From NCBI GenBank assembly GCA_030077755.1, contig JAQJZZ010000008.1, positions 2,852,001 through 2,916,000 of the forward strand: a DNA stretch of 64,000 nucleotides. Direction: 5' to 3'. This stretch comes from Filosporella fistucella (taxonomy: Eukaryota > Ascomycota > Leotiomycetes > Helotiales). This document shows positions 20,846-32,687 of the stretch, one piece after another (the first letter of the stretch is position 1; every line of letters begins with the position of its first letter). The notes beneath the pieces were generated by a model that was not told where the DNA came from, searched no databases, and worked only from the letters and a program-made list of their open reading frames with translations. A program made the translations under genes and the position numbers.

Positions 20846-22910
20846 TTAGATAGTATATCTGAAAAAGCTGGCCTTATCACCCAAATCCATCTCGGCTCTC
20901 TTGGCTTCGGCTGGATAATCCTCAGGTCGTCCATGTTCCGCATCCCTATTTTTGTTGATTCTGGAGAGAATGAACATTTGAAGAATGATGAGTATGAGAG
21001 ACATTCCCATGAATCTAAATCTTGTTAAGAATTTCGTCACAGGCAGAAAAACAGGGAATCTTACGCGATATTGACACCGTGTCCGATCGTATAGCGAGGC
21101 TTGTCTTGGTTGCGATAGCTACAACTGTTAGAATCACAGTCCGAGAGCGAGATTGGATAAGAGAAGCTTACATGAATGAAGCAATAACTCCACCGCAGTT
21201 TCCGAAGCCGATTTGAATGGCGATTCCGACACCTCGCTTCACGGTTCCTCCGATGTTGTTACCATTCCACATCACCATGATCGGAATCATTGGGTAGCTG
21301 ATACATATTAGCTTCGGGTTACCCTGATAAGGGAGAAAAATCTTACACTCCACAAGCAGCAAGGAATGTCCCAATATACTGAGCGGCAGGGACGCGAGAA
21401 GAGATGAGAAGAATATATCCAACGATGGCCGTGCATGCAAAGCAGGTCAGGAATCTAGAAGAATTTGGTCAGCACACAGCTCCTGTTGATCAATTATCGG
21501 TACGTACACTCCTCTCTTGCCTAATCGATCACTATAGAAACCACCTAGAACGGTGCAGATACATCCCAAGACGTAAGGGGGCTAGGAGTTCTGATGTTAG
21601 TAAACTTCTGTGTACTGGAGGCAGCAGGAGACTCACCACTGTAAGGAGCTGCGAAGTCGCAGCTGAGTAACCCATCGCCGCAATAATCGAAGGCAAGAAC
21701 AACGAGAATGAGTATAGTGGGGTCAAAACTCCCAAGTATGCGCTATCGAACATCAGCATATATTCATAAAGAATCCACATGAGCCCAACTCACAAGCTTT
21801 GAATCCAGATCTTCCAGTCCATGAAAGCATGTCTCATGAACTTGGTGTCATAATATTCAGCCAAGTCGTCATTGTCATGGCTCAATCTAGCCTGAACCTC
21901 CAATGCCTCCTCTTTCGTCAAGAAAGTGGCAGTGGCAGGGCTATCAGCCATCACCCAGAACGCAATCAGAGCAACAACAACAGTCAAAAGACCCTCCAAG
22001 ATGAAGATCCATGCCCAGCCAGGTCTTCCGCCTACTTTATCCATCTCGTTGATGCCACGTGCAAGGAGACCGCCGAATGCGCCTGCAACGGTGGCAGCCG
22101 AGAAGAAGATGGCTGCTCGGAAAGCGCATTCACGACGAGCGTACCAGAGCGTGATGTAATAATTCACACCCTATTTTGTTATTATAAATATTATGGCTGA
22201 GTAGATAGAACGTACTGGGAATAGACCAGCCTCAGCAACTCCAAGGAAAATCCGAGCGACAACAAGACCGTGGAAGTCTTTTACTAAGCCAGTCAGGGTC
22301 ATCGTAATGCCCCAGGCAAGCATGATAATTGGGAACCACATTGACTGTACAAAGTTAGCGAGGAGAATCGTAGCTTTCCAAAGTATGCGTGACTGACAGC
22401 TCTCCATCTCTTGAGAATCATATTGGAGGGAACCTCGAAAATAACATATGTGATGACTACTCTAATTAGATTATGAAGTCGTTACTTCTAGGCATGAGCT
22501 TACAGAAAACGCCTAGTCACCAGTCAGTACAGTGTCGGAATAGGCAAGAACGGCAAAGGGGAATCAAGACTTACACAATGCAGTATTATATTGCATTCCC
22601 TTCAGCCCAATTGACTTCTCCAGACCGAATAGCTTTGCATTGCCAATATTTGTCCGACTGGGAATAGAGTCAGAAATGGCCACATGGGGCTTGGCATGGC
22701 TTCTTACTCGAGGAAAGACAAGAGATATAGCAGGGACAAGAAAGGAATCAGATGCCAGTCAATTTTCCTCAGCAACTTCTTTGTCGACTGCGTGTCAAAG
22801 GTAGGAATATTCTCAACGAAAGTGACGTCCGGTTTGTCCTCGACATCAATTGACTTGAACTGCTTCAACTGCAGACCCTGCTCGGCGTTCGAAGTGGTTT
22901 GGGTCGTCAT
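20846..22910 (-). CDS. MFS transporter, Dal5/Tna1-type, second copy, 12 exons
   Basis: Likely imports a small organic acid or vitamin; substrate not predictable. Exons: 22910-22708, 22657-22575, 22512-22504, about 22459-22398, 22344-22216, 22170-21794, 21742-21637, 21581-21508, 21454-21347, 21297-21172, 21118-21065, 21014-20846. These give about 499 aa with every phase consistent. The third exon is a 9-bp microexon; the acceptor after it could also be 3 bp further on. Motifs: LLYLLSFLDRTNIGNAKLFG, YVIFEVPSNMILKRW, RIFLGVAEAGLFPGVNYY, GGLLARGINEMD, GWAWIFILEGLLT, and GIAIQIGFGNCGGVIASF, all expected for the family. It has eleven introns against three in the plus-strand relative at 4564, so the two are not recent duplicates. 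Confidence 0.9.
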
Positions 22911-24390
22911 TACTGCGAGGACTCCAATGAATAGAGATTAGGACAGAGGAGGAGGGACGAGGGAGGGAGTAGAGAGGAGTAGAGGATCTCAAGAGAACAC
23001 AGCACACAGTAACTTCGACTATTGTTGGGACCCCTCACTTATCTTATACACTGCCTCCCCATCATTGTGGAGTTACTGGAGTATCCATGACTTGGGAAAA
23101 GCGGGCAAAGCTGATTACTTTGCCCAGCATGCAGGAATCCCTGGGCGGCATGGCATCTCCATTGTGGCTTTTGCCAATACTTTAAGGCCAGTTGAACAAC
23201 ATGTGACTGAAACATTGGGGAGCGGGGATCAGTTAGCCCTGAATTATTGCACCAAAGATAAATCTTCGTGTGAGAAGGCTTCGGCCTCGCCTAAGCCTAC
23301 CATCGGAAAGGCTTCTTTCGTCCATGAAATGATGAATTTTGAAATTCTTTCACGAGATCCCTAGAATATCAAGACGCACTCGGATGCTGAAGATACAACG
23401 ATTGGTAACCGGGCAAGTGGAAGACGCATGGCCTTCCTTAAGAAATAGACATTTTCGGTGTTCTGTCCGGATGTGGAGCGTTTGTGCTTGGCAGAAAGTT
23501 TTGTGGAGGACAAGGTATCAGTCGGTCCTTTATCCGGGCGGGTGTGATTCCAAAAACATGGAGATCGTATGTTCTTGAATTTCTTGGGACACTCTGTAGA
23601 GCTGTCCAGAAAGAGAAAGAGAAAGAAAATGCAATGGCTATAGTTCTGTATCGCATCAGAAAAGAGTACATTCACTTTGCTTTCGTGAGAATGCAACAGC
23701 TGATGAATTGATACAAGAGTCGACTGGTGTTCGTTGAAACTAGATCGGTATTGGGAGGGTGCTAATGCACTGACAAAGCAATCGCCACGAGGTAGTTTGC
23801 CGCTATCTCTCCCGCCTGGGAAAACCCCGCGTTCTGACAAGAGAGTCCAAGATTCAGAGAAGCCAATCAGGATTATCAATAGCCGGAGCCACCGAGTCAT
23901 GATAATTTGCCCGCTTTATATCTCCGATTACTGCCCGCATGAAGCTTGTAAGAGATAATAATATCCAATGCGGCTTTTATATTCTCAACTTTACCTGCTG
24001 TGAGAATTGATTTTGCTAAAACATGCACATGTTGATAAACTTGAAATGCAACTGGGAATTGCCACGGCTTTGAAAAATTCGTGTCGATTTCTACCAGCAT
24101 CCCGAGCAAGCAATCGGTTGACATAGCAATCTTCTGCGACTTAAATGGTTCATATATCTTTTTCTTTAGAATCCGTACCTTACATTTATTTTGACTTTTA
24201 ACAAAATGGCTCACTCCGCTGTTGGCAGCCTTGGTATGCAGAGCCAAGATCCACTGCGGTGAACATGCCGATGATGACAATAGCTAGGACATCGCAAGTT
24301 TGCTGCGCATTCAACATATGCTCATACGATTGTTGAATCGGACTTTTAGACCCAATAAAATCGGTGCCCATAATGCCCATGCAGGTCGGC
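22911..24390. other. 1.5 kb without a supported gene
   Basis: Contains a 179-codon minus-strand frame (23361-23900) that I do not accept as a gene. The left end should be the promoter of the MFS gene; it is purine-rich (GAGGAGGAGGGACGAGGG near 22950). Confidence 0.4.
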
Positions 24391-26461
24391 CTAACCCGGT
24401 TCGCCTTTTCTTGGTTTCATGGGCCTGGATTGCAAGTGCTGCCATCGAACCCCGCTAAACCCCACAATAGCATTAAAAGCCTTATCTCTTCCCCTCATAT
24501 GCTCTAGTAGAATAGTGTGACAACCATTAACATCAGTAACTCTTTGGCACTGACTACTGGCGTTTGAGCCACAGTGGCTCTTTCTAAAAACTAGCTTGAG
24601 CTTTCCCGTTCCAGTGGGGGCTTTGACGATAGGGCCCAGAAGCGATGATCGAGTTTGATGTTTAGACATCTCTATAAGGTCCCGGTACGATTCACTGAAA
24701 GATATTCTGGGTGAAGCCGGTTTCATACTAGACTTGAAAGAGATTCCGCCAGTAGATATTATGAGGCGACCTGGTATATGGCGATAGGTGCAACTGAAAC
24801 TCAGCACATCCGTTTCCTCTTCAATACCTGGGTCGCTGTTGGCAGTACAAAATGAGGCAGCATCTGAGCTGTCAGCATTGAAATCTTCACTGGTGGGAAG
24901 ATTCCAACGGCTGTCCATTGTATGGCTGAGGTATGCCTCCTTCGCAGAACAGGCACGTTGTTGCAGATACTGGAGCGACCACTCTGCATGATTTGGGACA
25001 TCCCAGAAGCACCATTTCGCTGGCGAGACAAGCAATTCTGTATTTTGGGTAGTGGGACGAAATCGGCCAGCAGACGAAGAATCCAATCCCAACAACGAAC
25101 CAAAGAACTTTCGGTGCAAAATCAGCGTCTCCAAGCAAGCAGATCGCAAATATAGATGAGGCCAGACAAAGAGAGGCGATAGTTGAGAAAGGATTTCGGA
25201 AGTGGTAGAAATTATATGATGCCTCGAGTAGGGACGCCAAGTCGGCAACTTGAACTTGGATATGAGGACCCAAATCCTCCATCAAGGGACCAAGCCAATC
25301 ATCTGACCCATGCTTATCCATCAGCTCCCCAATCTTGAATGCTGTTGCCCCTCGATCGATCGACCATTCAATTCCTTCTCGCAATTGCTCCATTGGAGTA
25401 GGGTAACAATAGTTCATAATCGTCGAATATATCATGTAGCCATACTATAAATCTTAGTACACATGGAATGTGCACGGCTAGGAAGAAGTGTAGGAGGTGA
25501 CTTACTGCGAACGTCATAATATGTGATATATACCATAGTGTGAAGTATAGCGCCATTAATCTTCCACTTCTCCACGGATCTTCTCACCTGTATAGACGCC
25601 GTACATCCGACAAGAATGACTGCAGAGGCGCGCTTACTATGACGAGTCTTTCCACTGCCTTCCGAAGTGCGTCAACATCAAAAGGAAGGTGCTCAAAATC
25701 GTCTATATACTGAACAGTGAAGGGACGAGAAATATAAAGGAAGTTCTGAGCCCTGTTAGAATGGCTTGTACAAAGGGAACAATACTCACATAAGCAATGT
25801 ATTTTCCCCAATTAAGTTTTGGGATGCCGCAATCATCAGGTTGTTCAAAATGGCTACTATCTGGCAGAAAAGCAGGGACTGTCGACCCCACGACGCGAAC
25901 TCTCTGTATATGCCTCGCTGTAATCCATGCTACCCGCATTTCCTGCCTCATCTTCTCCATCTCGGAGACCTTGTCTTCACACTGAACAATGTTTCGCCGT
26001 TTGATAGCAGCACTTTCTTCATCGTCACTGCCACATTTGTCTCCATCTCCCTCTGCAGCTGTCAAGTTGTCGTGAGCATCTAAGAAGTCTAAGTCCGCCT
26101 TACGAGAGAGATATGGATTACTCTTTGCGAGTGATCCTGCTGTCTTCTTTATAGCCTTAGCATTCATAGCAGTTTTGGGATATAGGATGAATTCTACAGC
26201 TCCGTGCAGTATTGCGATTGTCTTTTCTGGTACGCCAGATGTCCCGATTCGAGCCTTGTGAAGAAATCTGGACGAGTTGAATGCCGGGCTTTCACTGAGT
26301 TTATCCATTGCGGCGTGATATTCGTCATCTTCGGATGACGATGTGGAACTGGATGGGAGATGTAGTAGCTTTCTGGTCTTTTCTTTGCCCTTCGCTCCAT
26401 GTATATGCACTTTCTGTGCCAGAGATGCACCATTCGAATGTGGCACAGGCTTGGTACTCAT
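24391..26461 (-). pseudogene. DUF3292-family gene with nonsense codon and frameshift
   Basis: The N-terminal part (exon from 26461) encodes a basic, Ser-rich leader and a helical region ending WGKYIAY. An intron of about 44 bp follows with the acceptor just before NFLYISRPF. Then come VRRLYR and a TGA at 25584-25586 in the place where relatives, as I recall them, have W before EDP. The reading resumes as LMALYFTLWYISHIMTFA, is spliced to YGYMIYS, and runs through membrane-like segments to SSHYPKYR. There an extra base (near 25046) shifts the frame; the C-terminal GRAM-like part (CTYRHIPGRLIISTGGISF, DKAFNAIVGFSGVRW) continues in the shifted frame. TGG to TGA fits a RIP-type transition. No GT-AG intron of realistic size removes either lesion. 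An assembly error is possible for the frameshift alone. Confidence 0.75.
25584..25586 (-). other. Premature TGA in the DUF3292 pseudogene
   Basis: The minus strand reads CTA TAC AGG TGA GAA GAT CCG, that is L-Y-R-stop-E-D-P. The only GT-AG pair that would skip it is 27 bp long, well below the introns seen elsewhere in this window. Confidence 0.6.
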
Positions 26462-26944
26462 TGTTTGCCCCTTTGATCGCGTTTCTAGCTTGAAGCGGTC
26501 AATCCAGACCTGAATTACACTCCCCGTGGGTTTTCAATAGGACATAACTGGTAAAATTAAAATCTTATCCAGGCCATGTTGCTGCTAAGCTTCCAACAGA
26601 GCTGCCAAATGCTTCCAGCTTCGCATCTCGAGGTGGATGGAATGCAACCATCATCATTGAGTTTGCCCATCAACCCGCATACTGGCCACGCGGTTCATTG
26701 CTAGTTTGTTGATTGAGTGCTAAGAGATGTCATTGTTGGACTAGCTGACAACAAACTGGTTATGAGCAGGCGGCTGCCACTTGAAAGCCGTGAAGGTTTA
26801 AGAGAGGTGTGGGGTCGCATGTATGTGGCGTTGACAATAATTTTTGGTGTGGCTGAAGCGCAAGGTTCACCTGTGGTCAAACTTATTTCGGTCCTCATAA
26901 AAACAAAGAGCCCAGCTCTAATTCTGTCACACTTCTTGAGCTTG
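26462..26944. promoter_or_regulatory. Divergent intergenic region
   Basis: Lies between the start of the minus-strand DUF3292 pseudogene and the start of QRI7, so it would be a shared bidirectional promoter. No specific element recognised. The QRI7 frame is open back to 26717 (beginning GTG), with an ATG at 26762 that could extend the protein by 61 residues. Confidence 0.4.
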
Positions 26945-28324
26945 ATGAGGTCAACATGCCTTCTTATCAGGCGATTGCACAAGTTGCCATTGCGATATTC
27001 TCAACGTCGAAATCTCCTCACCATCGCCATTGAATCCTCCTGCGATGATACCAGTGTGGCTGTTCTCGAGAGACACAAAAACCGCTCTGCAACTCTGCAT
27101 TTTCACACCAAAGTCACATCTGACAATCGAGAATTTAGAGGGGTGCATCCAATTATAGCTCATGAATCGCATCAGAGAAATATTGCAGCGCTGCTCTGCG
27201 AGGGGATACAGAACCTGCCGGCGCAAAATGAAGCCTTGAGTCTGGAATCGTCGGTGGCCGTAAAGGGTTCTGGGGGTGAATACATCTTACGGAAGAAGCC
27301 CGATTTTGTCACTGTAACACGAGGCCCAGGTATGCGAGCCGGTTTGATGATGGGTATGGACACAGCGAAAGGGTTGGCTTTGGCATGGCAGGTCCCTCTC
27401 CTCGGGGTAAACCATATGCACGCTCACGCCTTAACACCCAGGCTTGTTGCAGCTCTGACGGAGGGGACTTCGAACGCAGATTGTTTCCACAATGACAAGC
27501 CGGCTTTCCCATTCCTCACATTGTTGATATCTGGTGGACATACAATGTTGGTCCATTCCCGCTCCCTCACCGACCACGAAATTATTGCGAATACAACCGA
27601 TATTCCCATCGGAAATTCGATTGATAAGTGTGGACGAGATCTGCTTCCACCATCATACATCGCCGCAGCAACAAATGTCATGTATGGTCGAATGCTAGAG
27701 ACATTTGCCTTCCCGGATGAACCTGCGAAGTATGAATATACCCCGCCTTCGACTTTCTTTCGACCCAAGGAAGCGGTAGGGAAAAATTACAAATGGCACA
27801 TTAGCCCACCTTATGGTTCCATTGGAGCGTCGGGAGCAGCGCAATTGGCAAATACATTCTCATACTCTGGCCTTGGAAGTACAGTCAAGCGCATAATGAG
27901 CGAACAACCAAACATGCAAGACGATGAAAGGCGAACACTGGCTCTTCTCACAATGGAGGTAGCTTTCGAGCATCTCTCTTCTAGAGTCCTGCTTGCTCTT
28001 CAGCGGCCTGATATGAAGTCTATAAGTACATTGGTAGTTTCAGGTGGCGTTGCAAGCAACCAATATCTAAAACATATTCTCAGAACACAACTAGACGCGA
28101 AAGGGCATAAAAATCTGAAGATGATATTCCCACCTCCAGATCTCTGCACAGATAATGCAGCAATGGTTGCCTGGACCGGCATTGAAATGTATGAAGCTGG
28201 CTTGAGAACAAAGATGGACAGTTTGCCCCTACGCAAATGGGCTATCGATCCGAGGGCTGAGGATGGCGGTATTTTAGGTGTTGACGGATGGGAAAAGGTA
28301 GATACAGAATGTTTGGATAATTGA
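26945..28324 (+). CDS. QRI7: Mitochondrial tRNA N6-threonylcarbamoyladenosine (t6A37) transferase
   Basis: The Kae1/TsaD-family enzyme Qri7 acts alone in mitochondria to transfer the threonylcarbamoyl group to A37 of tRNAs reading ANN codons. The frame is intronless, 459 aa from the ATG at 26945. That start gives a leader rich in R, L and K without acid (MRSTCLLIRRLHKLPLRYSQ), suited to mitochondrial import. Family marks in order: LTIAIESSCDDTSVAVLE, GVHPIIAHESHQRN, TRGPGMRAGLMMGMDTAKGL, VNHMHAHALTPRL with metal ligands His157 and His161, FLTLLISGGHTMLV, GNSIDKCGRDL, VSGGVASNQYL, and CTDNAAMVAWTG. Length fits the fungal mitochondrial form. This is a conserved housekeeping gene and the firmest anchor in the window. 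Confidence 0.95.
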   Translation: MRSTCLLIRRLHKLPLRYSQRRNLLTIAIESSCDDTSVAVLERHKNRSATLHFHTKVTSDNREFRGVHPIIAHESHQRNIAALLCEGIQNLPAQNEALSLESSVAVKGSGGEYILRKKPDFVTVTRGPGMRAGLMMGMDTAKGLALAWQVPLLGVNHMHAHALTPRLVAALTEGTSNADCFHNDKPAFPFLTLLISGGHTMLVHSRSLTDHEIIANTTDIPIGNSIDKCGRDLLPPSYIAAATNVMYGRMLETFAFPDEPAKYEYTPPSTFFRPKEAVGKNYKWHISPPYGSIGASGAAQLANTFSYSGLGSTVKRIMSEQPNMQDDERRTLALLTMEVAFEHLSSRVLLALQRPDMKSISTLVVSGGVASNQYLKHILRTQLDAKGHKNLKMIFPPPDLCTDNAAMVAWTGIEMYEAGLRTKMDSLPLRKWAIDPRAEDGGILGVDGWEKVDTECLDN

Positions 28325-29230
28325 TACCCCACTTACAACATCGTTTTACTTGGTCGGCATTTAGAAGTTTCCCACATTGACACGCTGCAGTAATCTTTGC
28401 TCATTTCCTCTTCCCAGCTCTATTCCTATCAGCAAGGCAAGCAGAAAAGTTGCAAGTTGCACCTATTTTCATTGCTTATCAGTACTCTGGCATGTTCTGG
28501 TTGCGCAGTCGTGGGATGATCTATCATACATCTTAATCTCCAGGGTACCATGGATCTCTGGTCAACAGATGAAGTACAGTTCTAGCAAGTCGTTCTCCAT
28601 TAGACTGGGCCCGGAAGTTTCCCTTCGACGAATATCTTTCTCTCACGTGGTTCAATGCTGACAGAATCGTTGTTGTCCAGTAAGATTCAGACCTAACATA
28701 CCTAAATACATATTCCATCTATCTACCGTAAATCATTATCACAAGTAACATTTCCACTAGTAAAACTTTACCAGTATAAATTTGACCCTTTCCCGGAGAG
28801 TCTGTCGACGAGGAGTTCTTCACCATCAGCTCGGGTGCTGCATTCGGAAATCTCACGTCGCAAATTCATGCTGGGACGCCACATTTTCAGGGGAGCTCGG
28901 AAACAAATCGATCATCCCATCTTGAAGCTTCAACCCCGGCGATTGCGGCGCTGTCTTACTTGCAGCTGAGCCTCGATATCATTAATGCGAAGCTTCGTTC
29001 CGAAGTTCACGACTCCTGCAATGCTGACATGCGTTCATTCGTACACCCCTGCTCGAAATCTTCATTTTTGTGTCTCCTTTTTTAGTCTACTTTGCTATGG
29101 CTCTAAACGACTTCAAGGCTCTGTCTCTCGATATCTAGTCAGCCTTTGCTTATAGTCGTTCTTTCACCTCCAAGACCATTGGGATATAAGAACAAAATTC
29201 TCACTGCTTTTTGTACGAGTACTCATAGTG
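28325..29230. other. Intergenic, no supported gene
   Basis: About 0.9 kb between two plus-strand genes. Short frames only. Confidence 0.4.
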
Positions 29231-32200
29231 ATGTATTTTCAAGCTGTGTTGTGGCTGTTGCTCCTATTGGAGCTGGCAAATGGTGCTGTTGTCACCGTTG
29301 GGTCTTACAATCCAAATACCATCCGAATACCTAGCCCAACACCAGTACCTGCTCTCTGCAATCGAGCAAATTTGGGAATCATTCCCACACGTTCTGGCCA
29401 AATTGGCGTCAACCCCGTCGAGTCTGATCTGGGTGACCCAGTTACCTACATCGGGGAGATTTATGGTACAGACACACAATATATCACAGTTTCAGACCCT
29501 GATACCACAACAAAGGTAGATCATAATTAGTTTATTTTGGACTCTTCATTGACATGCTTTAGTGGATCGGGGTTAACACCCAATACCTCTCATTGGAAGG
29601 GACGTCAACAATTCAAGTCGTCGTTGCAACAGCCACAGCAGCAGCCAATGGCCAGAGTGTCGGCGATATATCTGTCATTCTCCCACAAGGCTTGGCCGTA
29701 TCTCTCAAAAACTCTGTCGAATCAGCACTTACAACGTGTGGAGGGGTCGTGAAAGTAAAGAGAGAGGAGTTGGGAAGTACCAGAGTCAAGAGACAAACTG
29801 ATGCAGGTGATTATCTTCACATTTCAAAATCCAAGAGCCAATTAATTGATAGTTATAGTTCTGTCCTGTGTTCTCAATTTTGCTCAAGCAGATGCAAAGC
29901 AGGGTGGCTTGATCGATGCCTATGTGACAGGTCAACAACTGGTAGAAGCTGGTCTCACACTTGCGGCTGACGCTTCTGCTGTCTTGATCAAATACTTTGC
30001 ATCGTTGCTTACAAAAGAAGAGCAAGCCAAGACTATCATATGGCTAGCTGCGCTGTCTGCAACTCTTGTCGCGTTGGAGAATATCGAGATTTCTGGGGAC
30101 AAAGTCGCAGTAGGTGCAGTTGCCAAGATCAATATTCCGAAGACAGGCTTTGCCTCGAAAAAGCCTCCTAAGAAACAATGCACTGGCAAAGAGAAGAAGG
30201 ATAAAGAGTCTGTAAGTTCAAGGAAATTGAAACCATCCTCTTCAGCCATAGATATGGGACAAAAGCTCTAATTTCATCTTCTAGTTGCTGTGCCGAGAAT
30301 ACATTTGCCAGGGTGAGATTACTGGCTTGTGTACACTGGTATGTCATCCCCTTTGCACGCATGGGAGCGAGGAACTCAACTTTCTAGGAACCTCATGTGA
30401 ATTGTCCTTGCATTCTTACTATTCCTCCTGGTCCAGGTGCTCTTGTCCAAAACTATACTTATCTGGATTATCAGCAACAATGGCTATCAGATATTGCAAA
30501 CGGGGTCGTGGATGGAGGGGGATCTGGAGGCCGTAAGTCAAACCCACTAAAATTAACATCCTCGACATTCGTCATCTTGATACAGCTACTGATTAAATTA
30601 TAGAACAAATTGCATTAGCATCATACATCAACCCGCTAGCAGATCCTGATGCTTGGGACCGCATGATCGGTTATCCAGTGGATCAAGTCGGTGTTCTTGT
30701 AGCGAACGTAATCAATGGACCCGGCACAGTCGTCAACCCCGGTTGGGAGAAAGTTATCAACAGAGCTTCAGCTAGCGGCAAACGTATCATCGGATACGTG
30801 CGAACTGGATACTTGGGTGTCAGTTGGCAAAAGTTCGAAACTAGGCTAGGATCTCTTGATCTTGCCGATTGGGCAGCGCAGATCCAAGTCGATGTGGATT
30901 TGTGGTACTCGTACGTATCCTCCTTTCCTTTCTTAGTTGGCATCTTGCACTTGGAGCTGATATGGGCTAGACTTTACCCTGGAAAGATGGGCGGTATCTT
31001 CTTTGATGAGGGCTGGAATCAATGTGGAGAAAATAATCAGTATGCAGAGCTGTACCGATTGATCTCGGAAACCACGAAACGAAAATATCCTGGCGCTTTT
31101 ACTGTTCTCAACCCAGGTGACATAATGCCACAATGCTTTGAACATAGGTATATGCTTGAATGATACCTCTTTCAGATTACAGACTGACCTTTGCACCTCA
31201 GTGCCGATACGCTCTTGACGTTTGAGAGCAGTTACGAATCTTACACCAGTTCCACATACAGCCCGAACAATTGGGTGTCCAGTGATAACCGCAAGATATG
31301 GCACATTATCTTCCATGTCCCCTCCGATAAGGTAGCTGAGGTCACTGCTCTTTCCTTGAAGCGGGGTGCTGGCTTAGTCCAGATCACGAACGACGATCAG
31401 CCAAATCCATACGATACCCTTCCTGACGAAGCATACATGAAAACCCTTTTCGGCGCTATGTCTGGTGGGAAACCTTTGGTGGCCGAACCTCTACCATTTC
31501 CAAATAATGGCAATCCATCGAACACGCCAACCGGGCTGACCATTGCTGCCTCTGATTACTCGTCTGTGACTTTGAGTTGGTCTTCAGGTGGTGGAGCACC
31601 ACTTAGTTATGCCGTATTTCTTGGGAAACAAGAAGTCGCCCGTCTGCTAGGCACGATGACAAAGACCACTATCGGTAACATCGATCCTGGTTCATCTGGT
31701 TTAGTTTTCACGGTACGTGCTATAGGCGGGGATGGAACTATGTCGTCGCCCTCGAACTCAGTGACTACGAGTACGTCAAGTCTTCCTGGTGGCTTGGCTG
31801 TAATCAATGCCAAAGTGTCTTCTACAGCTTCAACGATTACATATGAAGCAGATGTCCTAGTCCCATTTGGCTTTCTTAGGGTTTTCATCACGGATCCTGA
31901 TATATCATGCTCTCTGCCTGCATGGCCTCTTGGTTATAATGCTGGATATCATACTTGCGCACACTATATGGTAGAGGCTGAAACGCTCTATACATACAGT
32001 GGAGCAAATCTGACGGAGGGCAAAACTAATTGGCCTTGGTCTTGGGCACAACAGGGCAAATGGGCGAATGTCAAAGTAGAACGCAATGTCTATGCATACA
32101 AATGGACTCTCCCAATCGGCACTTCAACAGTCGACCCATCACATTTTGTAATTCAAGCAGAAGGATATGGTCCATTCTCTAATGTATTCAATCCATGTCC

Positions 32201-32687
32201 CGATCATTGGAATTCCAAGACGCCCAATAAAGACGCAACCTGTGTCGGCACCATTCCTTACGACTGCAAAGGAGAAGGACTCTGCAGCACCACCAACGTC
32301 AAGTTCTGTGACAAGGCAGTCAACAACATGATGCGAGGTTCCAAAATATATAGTTCGAATGGAGCAGCACTTGCTGTATCTGGTAACTGCTGGGCAAATT
32401 GGGAACAATTCGGCTGCAAAGTATATATACAAGGCACTGACCAAAATGGTGCTAATTGTAAGATTACGGGAGATGAGATGTGGAACGCATATCAAGATAT
32501 TAGGAAGATTGGAAATTGTGATAAGTGTGGGAGCAAACATTTTGGAAATGGGTGTATGGTCAGTGTGGACTATTATTATGGCTGCGACAATCGGGATCCG
32601 GGACCGAATCGTATGGCTGCCCTTGGGGGAGTTGATGATTCGGAAATGTCGCAGGCAGTGAATGGTTCTGATGTCTTGAAGCATTGA
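29231..32687 (+). CDS. Secreted multidomain protein: Spherulin4 (GH135-like) domain plus fibronectin III
   Basis: Probably a cell-surface or extracellular glycoside hydrolase; GH135 members of the Spherulin4 family act on galactosaminogalactan (established for Sph3; activity here inferred). Eight exons: 29231-29515, 29563-29806, 29853-30211, 30285-30338, 30388-30532, 30604-30910, 30971-31147, 31202-32687, giving 1018 aa. Signal peptide MYFQAVLWLLLLLELANGA. Residues about 100-360 are an unrecognised N-terminal region with a Lys-rich patch and a Cys-rich end. About 365-610 is the Spherulin4 domain: SYINPLADPDAW, KRIIGYVRTGYLG, GGIFFDEGWNQC with the conserved acidic pair, TFESSYESY, IIFHVP, and ITNDDQPNPYDTLP. 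About 625-715 is an FN3-like unit (PTGLTIAASDYSSVTLSW). The last 300 residues are Cys/Trp-rich and unassigned. The combination is larger than the usual single-domain member. Confidence 0.85.

Noticed and set aside
23361..23900. 179-codon minus-strand frame with a hydrophobic start (MTRWLRLLIILIGFSES)
   Set aside because: It resembles a signal peptide, but the rest has no ordered composition, overlapping frames of similar length exist on the other strand, and no splice or family evidence supports it.
25584..25610. A 27-bp GT-AG 'intron' that would remove the TGA in the DUF3292 gene
   Set aside because: Too short compared with all other introns in the window (about 41 bp and up), and it would delete conserved residues after the stop.
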